From the NCBI RefSeq assembly GCF_029338515.1, contig NZ_CP119988.1:4340001-4404000 (forward strand): a DNA stretch of 64,000 nucleotides, in the 5' to 3' direction. The translations under genes and the position numbers were made by a program. The notes under the pieces are model-generated. The model was given only the letters and a program-made list of their open reading frames with translations. It did no database searches and had not been told where the DNA came from. Of this stretch, positions 1-9,266 are shown piece after piece; position 1 is the first letter of the stretch; each line of letters opens with the position of its first letter. This DNA comes from Haloglomus litoreum (GTDB lineage: Archaea; Halobacteriota; Halobacteria; Halobacteriales; Haloarculaceae).

Positions 1-286
1 GGCGGGCGTGCGTATGCGTGATGGAGTGTGTCGTCGCGGTGAACGCCACGTCGGCGGTCTTGAGCGCCTCGGCGGCGACCGCGGGCGGCTCGTTCCCGTG
101 CGCCTCGGTCTCGGGCATGACGAGCAGGTTCGCCGACGCGCCGACGCCGCGGACGGCGGTCGCCAGCGACATCGCCACCGGCCCCTTCCGGCCGTCGGTC
201 AGGACGAGGACCTCCTCGTCGGGCTCGACGGCGGCGAGTTGCGAGACGATGCGCTGTGCGACGCTGCTCAGCTCCAGTTCGATCAT
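1..286 (-). CDS. M29-aminopeptidase-like / NicX-like hydrolase, N-terminal part, cut by window edge
   Basis: About 95 N-terminal residues are visible, starting with MIELELSSVAQRIVSQL; the gene continues beyond base 1. The segment has an N-terminal Rossmann-like half (EEVLVLTDGRKGPVAMSLA) followed by a P-E-T-E-A-H-G-N-E-P-P stretch and ADVAFTATTHSITHTHAR. This pattern matches the start of M29-type metallopeptidase-like proteins, a family that also contains 2,5-dihydroxypyridine dioxygenase. The metal ligands lie in the missing part, so activity cannot be judged. The start at 286 is preceded on the coding strand by an A/T-rich ACTATTTGA about 30 bp upstream. It lies on the same strand as the amidase behind it, which suggests a shared catabolic role (inference). 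Confidence 0.6.
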   Translation of the reverse strand, partial: MIELELSSVAQRIVSQLAAVEPDEEVLVLTDGRKGPVAMSLATAVRGVGASANLLVMPETEAHGNEPPAVAAEALKTADVAFTATTHSITHTHAR

Positions 287-387
287 CGAGCGTCGATGGG
301 GCGGGGGGCGTCAAATAGTTTCGTCCCGCCGGGAGCCGGGGGGCGGGGCAGCGACTCGCAGCGACAGCGAGGCGAGAGCCCACCCGC

Positions 388-1890
388 TCACAGCACCGGT
401 TCGAGTCCCGCCGCGACCCGGAACAGCCGTCGCTCGTCGAACCGCCGCCCGAGCAGGTGGAGGCCGACGGGGAGCTCGTCGACGGTGCCGCAGGGGACCG
501 TGAGCCCGGGCTGCTCGGTGACGTTCGCGATACGGGTGTTTCCGGTGATGCCGTAGTCGAGGTCGCCGGCGTCCTCGTGGCGCGGGGCGACGATGGGCAC
601 GGTCGGCGCGACGACGGCGGCGGCTTCGGCCCCGTCGAGCGCGTCGGCCACCCGCTCGCGGAGTTCCCGGCGGGCCGCCAGGGCCCGGGAGTAGTGCCGG
701 CCGCCGTGGGCGGTGAGCAGCCGCGCACCGGCGAGGATCCGCCCGCGGTAGAACGAGTTGAGTTCGCCGCTAGCTGCCTCGGCGCGCCGGGCGAACCCGA
801 CCTGGTCGCGCGACTCGCCGCCACCGCCGCGCCGGAGCGGTACCCCCCCGTCCCGCCAGTACTGCGCGAGTTCGGGGTAGGTGACACAGCCCTTGATGGT
901 GTCCACCCGGTCGAACGCGGGCAGCGACACCTCGGTCACGGTCGCGCCCGCGTCCGCAAGCGAATCGAGGGCGTCGTCGACGTGGGCGGCGACCGACGGA
1001 GCGCTCCCCTCGAACGCCTCCGTCAGGCGGACGACGGTCAGCTCCTCGAGCGGAACGGGGTCCTCGGCCGCCGCGGCGTACCCGCCGACCGTGTAGTCGT
1101 CGTGTCCGGCCGCGGCCATGCTGGCCGGGTCGCGTTCGGTCTTCCCGGCCAGCGCGTCCAGCGTCGCCGCCGCCGTCTCGACCGTCCGCGAGATGACGCC
1201 GACGTGGTCCAGCGAGTACGTGTTCTCCATCACCCCGTCGATGGGGACGACGCCGTAGGTCGGTTTCACGCCGACGAGGCCACAGAGCGCGGCGGGGACG
1301 CGGACGGAGCCCCCGGTGTCCGTCCCGAGGGCCACGTCGACCTGCTCCGCGAGGACGGCTGCCGCCGAGCCGCCGGAGGAGCCGCCGGGGAACCGGTCCG
1401 TGTCGTCGGGGTGGCTGATGCGCCCGTCGACCGCGACGCCGCGGCCGCCGCCGGCGAACTCGTCGAGGTTGCATTTGGCGGCGATGGTGGCGCCGCCGGC
1501 CCGGAGGCGGTCGACGACCGTCGCGTCCTCGTTCGGGACGAACCCCTCCATCACGGCGGACCCGCACTGCATCGGCACGCCCGCCACGGCGATGTTGTCC
1601 TTCAGCCCGACCGCCAGGTCCGACAGCGGCCCGTCGTCGGTGGGCGGGACCGAGCAGACGGTGACCAGCGCGTTGTACGGGTCCTCCTCGGCCGTGGGCT
1701 CGCGCCAGGACCGGTCACCGGTCGTCCCGGGCGGGTCGAGTCGGACGTCGTACACCTCGTCGAGCGGGCGCAACCGACGGTTCACCCGCTCGACGAGGTC
1801 GGCCGCCTCGCGTTCGTCCACGTCGATCCCCCACTCCTCGGCGAGCGACAGCAGGTCGTCCTCGGAGAGCAGCCTCGTGGTTCGTCGCAT
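388..1890 (-). CDS. amidase-signature family amidase
   Basis: A 500-residue amidase-signature enzyme that should hydrolyse a carboxamide to acid and ammonia in the cytoplasm. The Ser-cisSer-Lys triad is visible: Lys97 in GLKDNIA, Ser171 in PGGSSGGSAAA, and the nucleophile Ser195 in GTDTGGSVRVPAA. Spacing between these residues agrees with GatA-type enzymes. The length is normal for the family. It is unlikely to be GatA itself, because it lies among catabolic genes, has no GatB/GatC partner, and has an N-terminal extension of about 80 residues typical of stand-alone amidases. The start at 1890 is supported by a TATA element ending 24 bp upstream. The substrate is unknown. Confidence 0.9.
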   Translation of the reverse strand: MRRTTRLLSEDDLLSLAEEWGIDVDEREAADLVERVNRRLRPLDEVYDVRLDPPGTTGDRSWREPTAEEDPYNALVTVCSVPPTDDGPLSDLAVGLKDNIAVAGVPMQCGSAVMEGFVPNEDATVVDRLRAGGATIAAKCNLDEFAGGGRGVAVDGRISHPDDTDRFPGGSSGGSAAAVLAEQVDVALGTDTGGSVRVPAALCGLVGVKPTYGVVPIDGVMENTYSLDHVGVISRTVETAAATLDALAGKTERDPASMAAAGHDDYTVGGYAAAAEDPVPLEELTVVRLTEAFEGSAPSVAAHVDDALDSLADAGATVTEVSLPAFDRVDTIKGCVTYPELAQYWRDGGVPLRRGGGGESRDQVGFARRAEAASGELNSFYRGRILAGARLLTAHGGRHYSRALAARRELRERVADALDGAEAAAVVAPTVPIVAPRHEDAGDLDYGITGNTRIANVTEQPGLTVPCGTVDELPVGLHLLGRRFDERRLFRVAAGLEPVL

Positions 1891-1911
1891 GCGCCGGGAT
1901 GGGACTGGTTG

Positions 1912-1921
1912 CCATATAAAG
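1912..1921 (-). promoter_or_regulatory. TATA-box promoter of the amidase gene
   Basis: On the minus strand the sequence CTTTATATGG lies here, with the TTTATAT core 24-30 bp before the ATG at 1890. That is the distance expected for a leaderless haloarchaeal transcript. Confidence 0.6.
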
Positions 1922-2001
1922 CTGACCGAGCCCCCACTGGGTTCGTGGGCGCCGCTACCCCCGGGAGATAGCTATTTGTCGCCGCGGCCGGTCGTTCGGG
2001 T

Positions 2002-3348
2002 ATGCCGTCGGAAACCACGCCGTCCGCAGCCCTGGCGTCGTTCCTCACCGAACTGCAGTACGCCGCCCTGCCCGACCGGGCGGTGCGACTGGCCGAGCGC
2101 TGTTTCGTCGACACCGTGGGCGTGACGCTCGCCGGCGCCCAGGAGGGCGCCGGTGCCGCCGCCCACGCCCTCGCACGGGCCGACGGCTCGGGGCCGGCGA
2201 CGCTCCTCGGCCGCGAGGGGACGGCCCCGCGGTCGGCGGCCCTCCTCGCCAACGGGACCGCCGGCCACGGACTCGACTTCGACGACGTCTCCTGGGGGAT
2301 GGACGGCCACCCGAGCGTGACGCTGGTGGCGCCGGCGCTCGCCGTCGGGGAGACGGTCGACGCCACCGGCCGGGAGCTGCTGACGGCGTTCGTCGCGGGG
2401 TTCGAGACGGAGTGCCACCTCGCCTCGGCCATCAGCCCCGGCCACTACGAGCGCGGCTGGCACGCGACCTCGACGTTCGGCGTGTTCGGCGCCGCCGCCG
2501 TCGCGGCGCGGCTCCTCGGCGCGACCGAACCGGAGACGCGCCACGCCCTGAACACCGCCGCCTCGTTCGCCGCCGGCCTCAAGCGGAACTTCGGGTCGAT
2601 GACCAAGCCCCTCCACGTCGGCGGCGCCGTCCGGGCGGGCGTCACCGCCGCGACCCTCGCCGCCGAGGGGTTCACCGCCGACGCCACGACCATCGGCGGC
2701 GACCGCGGGTTCTGGGACCTCTACGCCGGTTCCGACGGGGTCGGGGACCCGGCGCCGCTCCCGCCGGACCGCTGGGCGCTGCTCGAGGACGGCGTCCACG
2801 TGAAGAAGTACCCCTCCTGCTACTTCACCCACACCAGCATCGCCAACGCCGTCGACCTGGCGGCCACCCACGACCTGGCGCCAGGAGATATCGAGCGCGT
2901 CCACGTCCGGGCCTCGCAGGGTGCCCTCGACGCGCTCGCCCACGACGACCCCACGACCGGGCTGGAGGCGAAGTTCTCGCTCTCGTACACGGTCGCGGCC
3001 GGGCTGGTCCGGGGCGAGGCCGGGCTCGCGGCCTTCGAGGACGACGCGTGGACGGACCCGGCGGTCGATGCCGTCCGGAAGCGGGTCACCTACGAGGCCG
3101 ACCCGGACCTCCACTACGACGCCCACGAGTCCCACATGCGCATCGAGACGGCCGGCGCGGTCCACGAGCGGACCCGGACCGACCCGCCGGGGACCCACGA
3201 GGACCCGCTCGACCGTGCGGAACTCCGCGAGAAGTACGAGACCTGCGCCCGCCGCGCGCTCCCCGAGCCGGCCGTCGAGCGGACGTGGGCGGCCCTGGAC
3301 GACCTCAGGTCGGTCGGGTCGACGGCGACACTCCTCGACGAGTTCTGA
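2002..3348 (+). CDS. MmgE/PrpD family protein (first of three paralogs)
   Basis: A 448-residue member of the MmgE/PrpD family, which includes 2-methylcitrate dehydratase, cis-aconitate decarboxylase and iminodisuccinate epimerase. Family features are the N-terminal helical domain with RCFVDTVGVTLAGAQ, the NGTAGHGLDFDD motif near residue 85, the GWHATSTFGVFGAAA stretch near residue 152, the KRNFGSMTKPLHVGGAVRAG motif near residue 195, and a C-terminal lid domain with KKYPSCYFTH. Length is typical. The substrate cannot be read from sequence and need not be methylcitrate. It starts just after an AGCTATTTG TATA-like element about 30 bp upstream and is divergent from the amidase. Confidence 0.85.
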   Translation: MPSETTPSAALASFLTELQYAALPDRAVRLAERCFVDTVGVTLAGAQEGAGAAAHALARADGSGPATLLGREGTAPRSAALLANGTAGHGLDFDDVSWGMDGHPSVTLVAPALAVGETVDATGRELLTAFVAGFETECHLASAISPGHYERGWHATSTFGVFGAAAVAARLLGATEPETRHALNTAASFAAGLKRNFGSMTKPLHVGGAVRAGVTAATLAAEGFTADATTIGGDRGFWDLYAGSDGVGDPAPLPPDRWALLEDGVHVKKYPSCYFTHTSIANAVDLAATHDLAPGDIERVHVRASQGALDALAHDDPTTGLEAKFSLSYTVAAGLVRGEAGLAAFEDDAWTDPAVDAVRKRVTYEADPDLHYDAHESHMRIETAGAVHERTRTDPPGTHEDPLDRAELREKYETCARRALPEPAVERTWAALDDLRSVGSTATLLDEF

Positions 3349-3465
3349 GCCGCCCGGCGACCTCGGCGAGTGCCGACACGCCCGTTCCCGCGGCGAGTCC
3401 TGATTCGCCCATGTGCCGTGTTCTCGCACCACAACACTTAGCACGACCCCGCGCCCGCGGGGCGT

Positions 3466-3807
3466 ATGGAGATCCGTCGCGGTACAGAGGCACGTGCGGA
3501 GGAGGTCGTCCCGGACGTCCACAACACGAAGCTGGCCGAGGGCGAGCGGATGAACGTCCTGCAGTTCGAGATCGGGCCCGGTGGCTCGGTCCCGCGCCAC
3601 GACCACCCTCACGAGCAGGTCGGGTACATCGTGCAGGGCCGCCCGACGTTCGTGACCGACGACGGCGAGGTGACGCTGGAACCCGGCGACAGCTACGCGA
3701 TCCCGGGTGACGAGCCCCACGCCCTAGAGAACCGGACGGACGAGCGGGTCCTCGGGGTCGACGTGTTCAGCCCGCCACGCGAGTTCGCACCGTTCGCCGA
3801 GGACTGA
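3466..3807 (+). CDS. single-domain cupin protein
   Basis: A 113-residue cupin. Motif 1 is visible as GGSVPRHDHPHEQVGYIVQG (two histidines and a glutamate able to bind a metal), and motif 2 as PGDSYAIPGDEPHALEN with the fourth ligand histidine. Small cupins of this type act as isomerases, dioxygenases or sugar/acid-binding accessory proteins. Its stop overlaps the ATG of the following zinc dehydrogenase (ATGA), so the two are probably co-translated and work on the same compound. Confidence 0.85.
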   Translation: MEIRRGTEARAEEVVPDVHNTKLAEGERMNVLQFEIGPGGSVPRHDHPHEQVGYIVQGRPTFVTDDGEVTLEPGDSYAIPGDEPHALENRTDERVLGVDVFSPPREFAPFAED

Positions 3808-4904
3808 TGGAGGCCATCGTCTGTACCGACTTCGGCGAGTCGACGGTCCGCGAGGTCGAGCGGCCCGACCCCGGCCCAGACGAGGTGCTCGTCGCCGTCG
3901 ACCGGGTCCAGTTGAGCGTCACCGAGTGTCGACTCTACCAGGGAGACCCCATCGCCCACCACGAGACCGTCCGAGCGCGCCTCGAGGCCGGCGACGGGCG
4001 GCTGTTCGGCCACGAGTTCTGTGCCACGGTCGTCGAGACCGGAGCCGAGGTCGGCGACCTGGCCGCCGGCGACCGGGTGTACGCCCCCGGGAAGCTGCCC
4101 TGTGGGTCCTGCCGGTACTGCGAGACGGGCCACGAGGAGTACTGCCCGGACAAGCGCGGTATCGGCTACGACCTCCCGGGGGCACTGGCCGAGTTCGCCG
4201 CCCTCCCGGCGGCACCGCTCCGGGCGGTGCCCGACGGCGTCTCGGACGCCGCGTGCGCGGCCCTCCAGCCGTTCGCGAGCGCGCTGCTCTGCGCACTCGA
4301 GGCGGATATCTCCCCGGGAGACACCGTCTGTACGGTCGGTACGGGCGTGATGGGGTACGCTTGCGGACAGCTCGCGCTGTCGCTCGGCGCGGGCACCGTC
4401 GTCGCCGTCGATGTCGTGCCGGCGAAGCTGGATCGGGCCGCGGACCGGGGGCTGGTTCCCGTCGACGCCCGCGAGTCCGACCCGGTCGCGGCCGTCCGCG
4501 AACTGACCGACGGGGTCGGCGCGGACGTGGTCTTCGAGGCCGTCGGCGGCGACCAGTCCCACGGGACCGACGGCGACGGACCGCTCGCCGGGGCGTTCCG
4601 GACGGCCCGCAACGGCGGGACCGTCGTCCAGGTCGGCCACGTGGTCGGCGACCTGACGCTCACGCCGCGGCACCTCCGGCTGCGGAACGTCGACTGGGTC
4701 AATCCCGCCCGCGGCGTCCGGCAGGTCGGACCGAACGCCGACACGGGCACGCTCGCGGCGGCACTCGTCGCCGACGACCGGGCCGACATCGAGTCGTACG
4801 TGACCCACGAACTCGACGGGCTCGCGGCGTTCGAGACCGCCGTCGACATCGGCCTCCACCCGGAGAACTACGACGCACTCGGCCCGGCACAGCTCCGTCT
4901 CTAG
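3807..4904 (+). CDS. zinc-dependent alcohol dehydrogenase (MDR superfamily)
   Basis: A 365-residue medium-chain dehydrogenase. The catalytic-zinc region is seen in the N-terminal GroES-like domain (a cysteine in SVTECRLYQG and the GHEF motif). The structural-zinc lobe is complete with four cysteines (PCGSCRYCETGHEEYCPDK). The Rossmann domain follows (GTGVMGYACGQLALSLGAG). It should oxidise a polyol or secondary alcohol with NAD(P). It overlaps the upstream cupin by the ATGA junction. The downstream neighbour is convergent, so the cupin-dehydrogenase pair forms its own two-gene operon. The substrate is not recognisable. Confidence 0.88.
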   Translation: MEAIVCTDFGESTVREVERPDPGPDEVLVAVDRVQLSVTECRLYQGDPIAHHETVRARLEAGDGRLFGHEFCATVVETGAEVGDLAAGDRVYAPGKLPCGSCRYCETGHEEYCPDKRGIGYDLPGALAEFAALPAAPLRAVPDGVSDAACAALQPFASALLCALEADISPGDTVCTVGTGVMGYACGQLALSLGAGTVVAVDVVPAKLDRAADRGLVPVDARESDPVAAVRELTDGVGADVVFEAVGGDQSHGTDGDGPLAGAFRTARNGGTVVQVGHVVGDLTLTPRHLRLRNVDWVNPARGVRQVGPNADTGTLAAALVADDRADIESYVTHELDGLAAFETAVDIGLHPENYDALGPAQLRL

Positions 4905-4968
4905 CGGCGTTCGTGGAGGCACTATACGGACGAACGAGAGGAACCGGCTGCGCAAATTCCTGGCGCGG

Positions 4969-5757
4969 TCAGTTCCGAATGATGACCAGCACCAGGATGA
5001 CGGAGATGATGACCAGCGCGAACGCGACCATGAACACGTTCAGCGCGTACAGCGTCGGGTCGAGCCCGACGGCCCCGTAGATGGAGAGGATGACGCCGGA
5101 GATGGTCTCGAACTGTCCCCCGAGGACGCTCGCGCGGGGGGCCTCGTTGAGCGAGAGCAGGAACGAGACGAGGAACCCGGAGATGACGCCGTCCATCACC
5201 ATCGGGAGTTCGACGTCCCAGAACGCCCGGAACTCGTTCGCGCCGAGGTCCTCGGCCGCGGCGACGATGTTCTGTGGCAGGCCGGCCATCGTGGCCAGCA
5301 CCATCAGGAACGCGAACGGGAAGACGTAGAAGACGTGCGCTGCCGCGACCGTCCAGAACGACAGGGTGATGCCGACCTCGCGGGCGAACACCGCCACGGA
5401 GATGGCGTGCGTGTCCCCGGGGACGAACAGCGGGAGCGTCATGAACAGGATGTACGCGTTCTTGTACCTGACGTACCGGTAGAACCGGGCCGCGACGGTG
5501 GTCAGGACCGTCGCGATGACCGCCACGGTCAGCCCGAGCTGGAAGGAGTTCACGATGGAGTGGACGTACAGCTCCTGCGTGAGCGCACCCAGGTTGGCCC
5601 CGGCGGCCGCCGGGATCGTGTAGACGACCGGCGCCAGGACCGCCGCGAAGACGACCGCGAGGTAGGCGTACAGCAGCCGGGTCCGCCAGACCCCCGGGAT
5701 GTCGAACGAGAGCAGCCCGCCGCCGGTCTCGGCGTCGGCCTCGGATTTCGTCGCCAT
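4969..5757 (-). CDS. ABC transporter permease, PotC-like
   Basis: A 262-residue inner-membrane permease of the spermidine/putrescine/iron-type ABC family, with about six hydrophobic segments. The EAA loop that contacts the ATPase is visible as EDLGANEFRAFWDVELPMVMDG around residues 165-190. It is the last gene of a three-gene unit (ATPase, permease, permease); only one base separates its start at 5757 from the preceding permease stop at 5759. The binding protein is encoded just upstream. Confidence 0.88.
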   Translation of the reverse strand: MATKSEADAETGGGLLSFDIPGVWRTRLLYAYLAVVFAAVLAPVVYTIPAAAGANLGALTQELYVHSIVNSFQLGLTVAVIATVLTTVAARFYRYVRYKNAYILFMTLPLFVPGDTHAISVAVFAREVGITLSFWTVAAAHVFYVFPFAFLMVLATMAGLPQNIVAAAEDLGANEFRAFWDVELPMVMDGVISGFLVSFLLSLNEAPRASVLGGQFETISGVILSIYGAVGLDPTLYALNVFMVAFALVIISVILVLVIIRN

Positions 5758-5758
5758 G

Positions 5759-6637
5759 TCAGTCCTCCTCCTCCTGGAAGGCGGTGAACAGTTCGTCCAG
5801 GCTCACGTACCGCGTGATGACCACGAGCCCGACGACGTACAGCGACAGCGCGACGACGGTCGTCGCGGCCGCGAAGGGGACGTTCAGCTGCGAGAACGCC
5901 CGCTGTGTCATGAGCCCGATGGAGACCGCGTCGGTCCCGCCCAGAACGCGTGGGAAGATGGCCTCACCCATCGACGCCGCGATGACGAACAGCACGCCGA
6001 CCAGGATGCCCGGGAGCGCCAGCGGGCCGATGACCGTCCGGATGGTCGTCAGCGGCCGGGCGCCGAGGTCCTCGGCGGCCTGCTTCATCTCGTCGTCGAT
6101 CATCTCCATCGAGAGCCAGCCCGTGAAGATGACGAACGGCATGAACGAGACGAGGGTCCCGATCAGGACGGAGAAGTTGGTGAACAGCAGGAAGCCCAGC
6201 GGCTCGTCGATGAGGCCGACCGTGAGCAGCGCCGTGTTGACCACGCCGTCGGCGCCGAGAATCGGCACCAGCAGCAGGATGCGGACGAACGGACTGACGA
6301 AGAACGGGACCGCGAAGATGGAGAGGAACACCATCCGCTGGAAGTCCGTGGAGATGAAGCTCACGAGGTAGGCGACCGGGAACGCGAGCACCAGCGCGAC
6401 GAGCCCGGTCGTGAGTCCCATCGTGAGCGACTGGCCCAGCTGGCCGATGTTCGTGCTGAACAGCGTCTCGTAGGCCGCGAGCGTGAACGCCGGCTCCATC
6501 CACAGCCCGGAGCGCTCCCAGAAACTGAAGACGACCAGCGAGAGCAGCGGGACGTAGAACCCCAGGAACATGACTGCCAGTGGGGTCCGGTAGATGGCGT
6601 ACTTCAGCCCGCCGCGCACCGCGTTCTGGTCGACCAT
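5759..6637 (-). CDS. ABC transporter permease, PotB-like
   Basis: A 292-residue membrane permease with the characteristic long first periplasmic loop of PotB-type subunits (FWERSGLWMEPAFTLAAYETLFS). The EAA motif is AAEDLGARPLTTIRTVIGPLALPGILVG. Its start codon overlaps the stop of the ATPase gene at 6637, indicating translational coupling. With the second permease it forms the heterodimeric channel for a small cation, carboxylate or similar solute; the solute is not determined. Confidence 0.88.
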   Translation of the reverse strand: MVDQNAVRGGLKYAIYRTPLAVMFLGFYVPLLSLVVFSFWERSGLWMEPAFTLAAYETLFSTNIGQLGQSLTMGLTTGLVALVLAFPVAYLVSFISTDFQRMVFLSIFAVPFFVSPFVRILLLVPILGADGVVNTALLTVGLIDEPLGFLLFTNFSVLIGTLVSFMPFVIFTGWLSMEMIDDEMKQAAEDLGARPLTTIRTVIGPLALPGILVGVLFVIAASMGEAIFPRVLGGTDAVSIGLMTQRAFSQLNVPFAAATTVVALSLYVVGLVVITRYVSLDELFTAFQEEED

Positions 6638-7701
6638 CAGGCTTCGACCTCGAACGTGGAACAGGCCTCCGGCGGCCAGCCGACCGTGATGGTCTCGCCG
6701 ACCGTGTAGGTGTGCAGGTCGGAGGTGATGACCTCGACCAGCCCACCGCCCTCGACATCGAGCAGCAACTTGGTGGTCTGGCCGCGGTACGCGACCCGGT
6801 CGACCGTGCCGCGGAGCTGGTTGGGGTGGGATTCCGGGTGCTCCAGGTCGAAGTCCTCGAGCTTGACGACGCCGCGGACCCGGGCGCCCTCGGAGATGGA
6901 ATCCATCGACCGCCCGGTGACCACGTCGCCGCTCTCCGGGAGCTCGAACGAGACGTGGCCGTTCTCGACGCTATTGACCGTTCCCTCGAAGTGCGAGGAG
7001 TCGCCGATGAAGCGGGCCACGAACTCGGTCGCCGGGTTCTCGTACAGCTCGTACGGCTCGCCGACCTGTTCGAGGTTCCCCTCGTTCATCACCGCGACCC
7101 GGTCGGAGATCGAGAGCGCGACGTTCTGGTCGTGCGTGACGTAGACCGCCGTCTGGTCGAGCTCGCGCTGGACCTCGTACAGCTCGTTCTGGAGCTGGAC
7201 GCGGAGCTGCTGGTCCAGGGAGGCGAGCGGCTCGTCCAGCAACAGCAGCTTGGGCCGGACCGCAAGCGAGCGGGCTAGCGCCACGCGCTGTTGCTCGCCG
7301 CCGGAGAGCTGGTCCGTGTCGCGGTCACCGTAGCCCGACAGGTCGACCAGGTCGAGGTACTCCTCGGTGCGGCTGGCGCGCTCGGCCTTCTCGACGCCCT
7401 GGCGCTTCATCCCGTACGAGATGTTCTCCGCCACGGTCATGTGGGGGAACAGCGCGAGGTTCTGGAAGACGGTCGAGGTGTCGCGCTCGTACGCCCTCTG
7501 GTCGGTCACGTTCACGTCGTCGAGTGCGATGCTCCCCTCCTGGGGCCGCTCGAGGCCGCCGATGCAGCGGAGAAGCGTCGACTTCCCGGAGCCGCTCGGC
7601 CCGACGATGGAGAAGAACTCGCCCTCCTCGACGGTGAGCGTGACGTCGTCCACCGCGAGGACATCGCCGTAGCGTTTCGTGAGGTCTGTTACGTCCAGCA
7701 T
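6637..7701 (-). CDS. ABC transporter ATP-binding protein, PotA-like
   Basis: A 354-residue ATPase with all canonical motifs: Walker A GPSGSGKST near residue 35, Q-loop VFQNLALFPH, signature LSGGEQQRVALARSLA, Walker B KLLLLDEPLASLD and the switch histidine VTHDQ. A C-terminal TOBE-like beta domain (residues about 235-350) is typical of the MalK/PotA group. It is the first gene of the permease operon and has its own A/T-rich promoter, so the operon may be expressed independently of the binding-protein gene upstream. Confidence 0.92.
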   Translation of the reverse strand: MLDVTDLTKRYGDVLAVDDVTLTVEEGEFFSIVGPSGSGKSTLLRCIGGLERPQEGSIALDDVNVTDQRAYERDTSTVFQNLALFPHMTVAENISYGMKRQGVEKAERASRTEEYLDLVDLSGYGDRDTDQLSGGEQQRVALARSLAVRPKLLLLDEPLASLDQQLRVQLQNELYEVQRELDQTAVYVTHDQNVALSISDRVAVMNEGNLEQVGEPYELYENPATEFVARFIGDSSHFEGTVNSVENGHVSFELPESGDVVTGRSMDSISEGARVRGVVKLEDFDLEHPESHPNQLRGTVDRVAYRGQTTKLLLDVEGGGLVEVITSDLHTYTVGETITVGWPPEACSTFEVEA

Positions 7702-7723
7702 GTGCGTTGAGGGGACATGGTTT

Positions 7724-7736
7724 CTATATGTATATT
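7724..7736 (-). promoter_or_regulatory. TATA region of the ABC transporter operon
   Basis: The minus strand reads TATACATATAG inside a strongly A/T-rich patch, 23-35 bp before the ATG at 7701. It separates the binding-protein gene from the ATPase-permease operon. Confidence 0.5.
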
Positions 7737-7768
7737 TATTGATGGTTGCAACGGGAATCGGACCCGGA

Positions 7769-9103
7769 TCAGGCGTTCAGGAACCGGTTCCACTCCTCGA
7801 GGTACGTGTCGAGGAGGTCCGGGTTCGGGTTGTTCCAGGCGTGGACCTCGCCGTTGGCGTCGAACCGGGCCTGGCGCTTGTCGAACAGGTCGCGGTTCGC
7901 CTGGACCCGCTCCTCCGACCAGTTCTCCTCGGCGTACGCCATACAGTCCTCGACCGGGACACCGGTCGAGAACCCGCGGGTGTCGTTCATCGTCGCCCCG
8001 TACTCCGCCGTGAGACTGTACTCTGCGATGCGGTAGAACCCCTCGTCCCGGCCGCGTCCGGGCGCACCCGAGGTCATGTACCAGTGGTCGTCCCACTCGA
8101 AGTTGCCCTCGCGCATCGCGGGGTAGCCGATCTCGACACCCTGTGACTGGAGTGCCACGACGGACGGCTCGTAGGCGTACGAGGCGACGACCTCGCCGTT
8201 CTGGAGCAGGTTCGAGACGTTGCCGAACGACTGCCAGATGGTCCGGAACTGCCCCATGTCCTTCTGCCCGATGAGGTAGTCGACGACGGCCTTCAGCTGG
8301 GCCTCGTTCAGGTTGTTGATCTGGTTGCCCTCGATGTTGTTGATGGCGCTCCACTGGCTGTTCGAGAGCAGGTCCGCGTTGTGGACGTCCGACCGGTCGT
8401 TCTCGCGGAGGTAGAGGGCCGTCCAGTGCGGGACGTTCGCGTAGTCGTCGATGATGGCGGTCTGGCCCTGGTACTGGTCGTCGAAGACCACGCCCCAGGA
8501 GTCGGGCTCGTCCATCTCGTTCTTGAGGTAGGCGATGCTGTCGGCGTTCCTGGCACTGGGGGCGCCGAGCAGTTTCCCGTCGTAGGTCATCGTGTCGTAC
8601 AGGTAGCCGTCGTCCTGGAACGGCGCGTCCCGGTTGTCCCAGTTGGGGATGTTCGACGGATCGAACTCGGCGAGTGCACCGCGGCTCCCGAGCAGGTCCT
8701 CCATCCCGCCACCGTTGTCCCAGACGACGTCGAACTGCTCCTCGCCGTCACCGGCCACGAACAGCTGGATCAGCTCCGCCGGCGTCGCCGGGATGGACTT
8801 CAGGTTCATCTCGACGTCGTACTTCTCCATGAACGTCTTCCCGATGGGGTCCTCCGCCGGGAACCCGATCGTCGGCGCCGCGACGTTGAGGGTGACGGTC
8901 CCGCTACCCCCGCCGCCACCGCCGTCACCGCCACCGCCACCGTCGCCACCATCGCCGCCGTCGCCACCGTCGCCGCCGCCGCCGTCACCGCCATCGCCGG
9001 TACAGCCCGCAAGCGCGGCTGCACCGGCTACGGTACCGTACCGCAGGAACTTCCGCCGCCCCATCGACCGCCAGTACATCTGTTGCTTCTCTGATTCTTT
9101 CAT
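7769..9103 (-). CDS. extracellular solute-binding lipoprotein, PotD-like
   Basis: A 444-residue binding protein exported by the Tat route. A twin-arginine motif (GRRKFLRYG) and a lipobox (ALAGC) lie within the first 35 residues. A low-complexity Gly/Asp linker of about 35 residues follows and is typical of haloarchaeal surface lipoproteins. The mature part resembles family 1/PotD solute receptors. Its position next to the PotABC-like operon indicates that it delivers the substrate. A TTTATG element lies about 65 bp upstream of the start, implying a short leader. The ligand is not deducible. Confidence 0.88.
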   Translation of the reverse strand: MKESEKQQMYWRSMGRRKFLRYGTVAGAAALAGCTGDGGDGGGGDGGDGGDGGDGGGGGDGGGGGGSGTVTLNVAAPTIGFPAEDPIGKTFMEKYDVEMNLKSIPATPAELIQLFVAGDGEEQFDVVWDNGGGMEDLLGSRGALAEFDPSNIPNWDNRDAPFQDDGYLYDTMTYDGKLLGAPSARNADSIAYLKNEMDEPDSWGVVFDDQYQGQTAIIDDYANVPHWTALYLRENDRSDVHNADLLSNSQWSAINNIEGNQINNLNEAQLKAVVDYLIGQKDMGQFRTIWQSFGNVSNLLQNGEVVASYAYEPSVVALQSQGVEIGYPAMREGNFEWDDHWYMTSGAPGRGRDEGFYRIAEYSLTAEYGATMNDTRGFSTGVPVEDCMAYAEENWSEERVQANRDLFDKRQARFDANGEVHAWNNPNPDLLDTYLEEWNRFLNA

Positions 9104-9266
9104 GGGTTTCTGCCCGCGATAAGCTAACGCTTACCGCGCTCGGGTAACCCGTGCGTATCGCCGACACATAAAGATTCGTGTTCACCCCTCCGCCCGGTTC
9201 CGTTCGTAGTACTTCGAGACGAATCACATCCATATCCGACCATACAGAGAAGTTATTGATGGTCGT

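Noticed and set aside
7740-7775. Sequence resembling a tRNA T-arm (GGTTGCAACGGGAATCGGACCC)
   Set aside because: No acceptor, D or anticodon stems can be built around it; it lies in the gap between the ABC genes.
8905-9000. Short tandem GCCACC/GTCGCC-type repeats resembling a CRISPR or minisatellite
   Set aside because: They encode the Gly/Asp linker of the solute-binding lipoprotein; unit length is irregular and there are no spacers.
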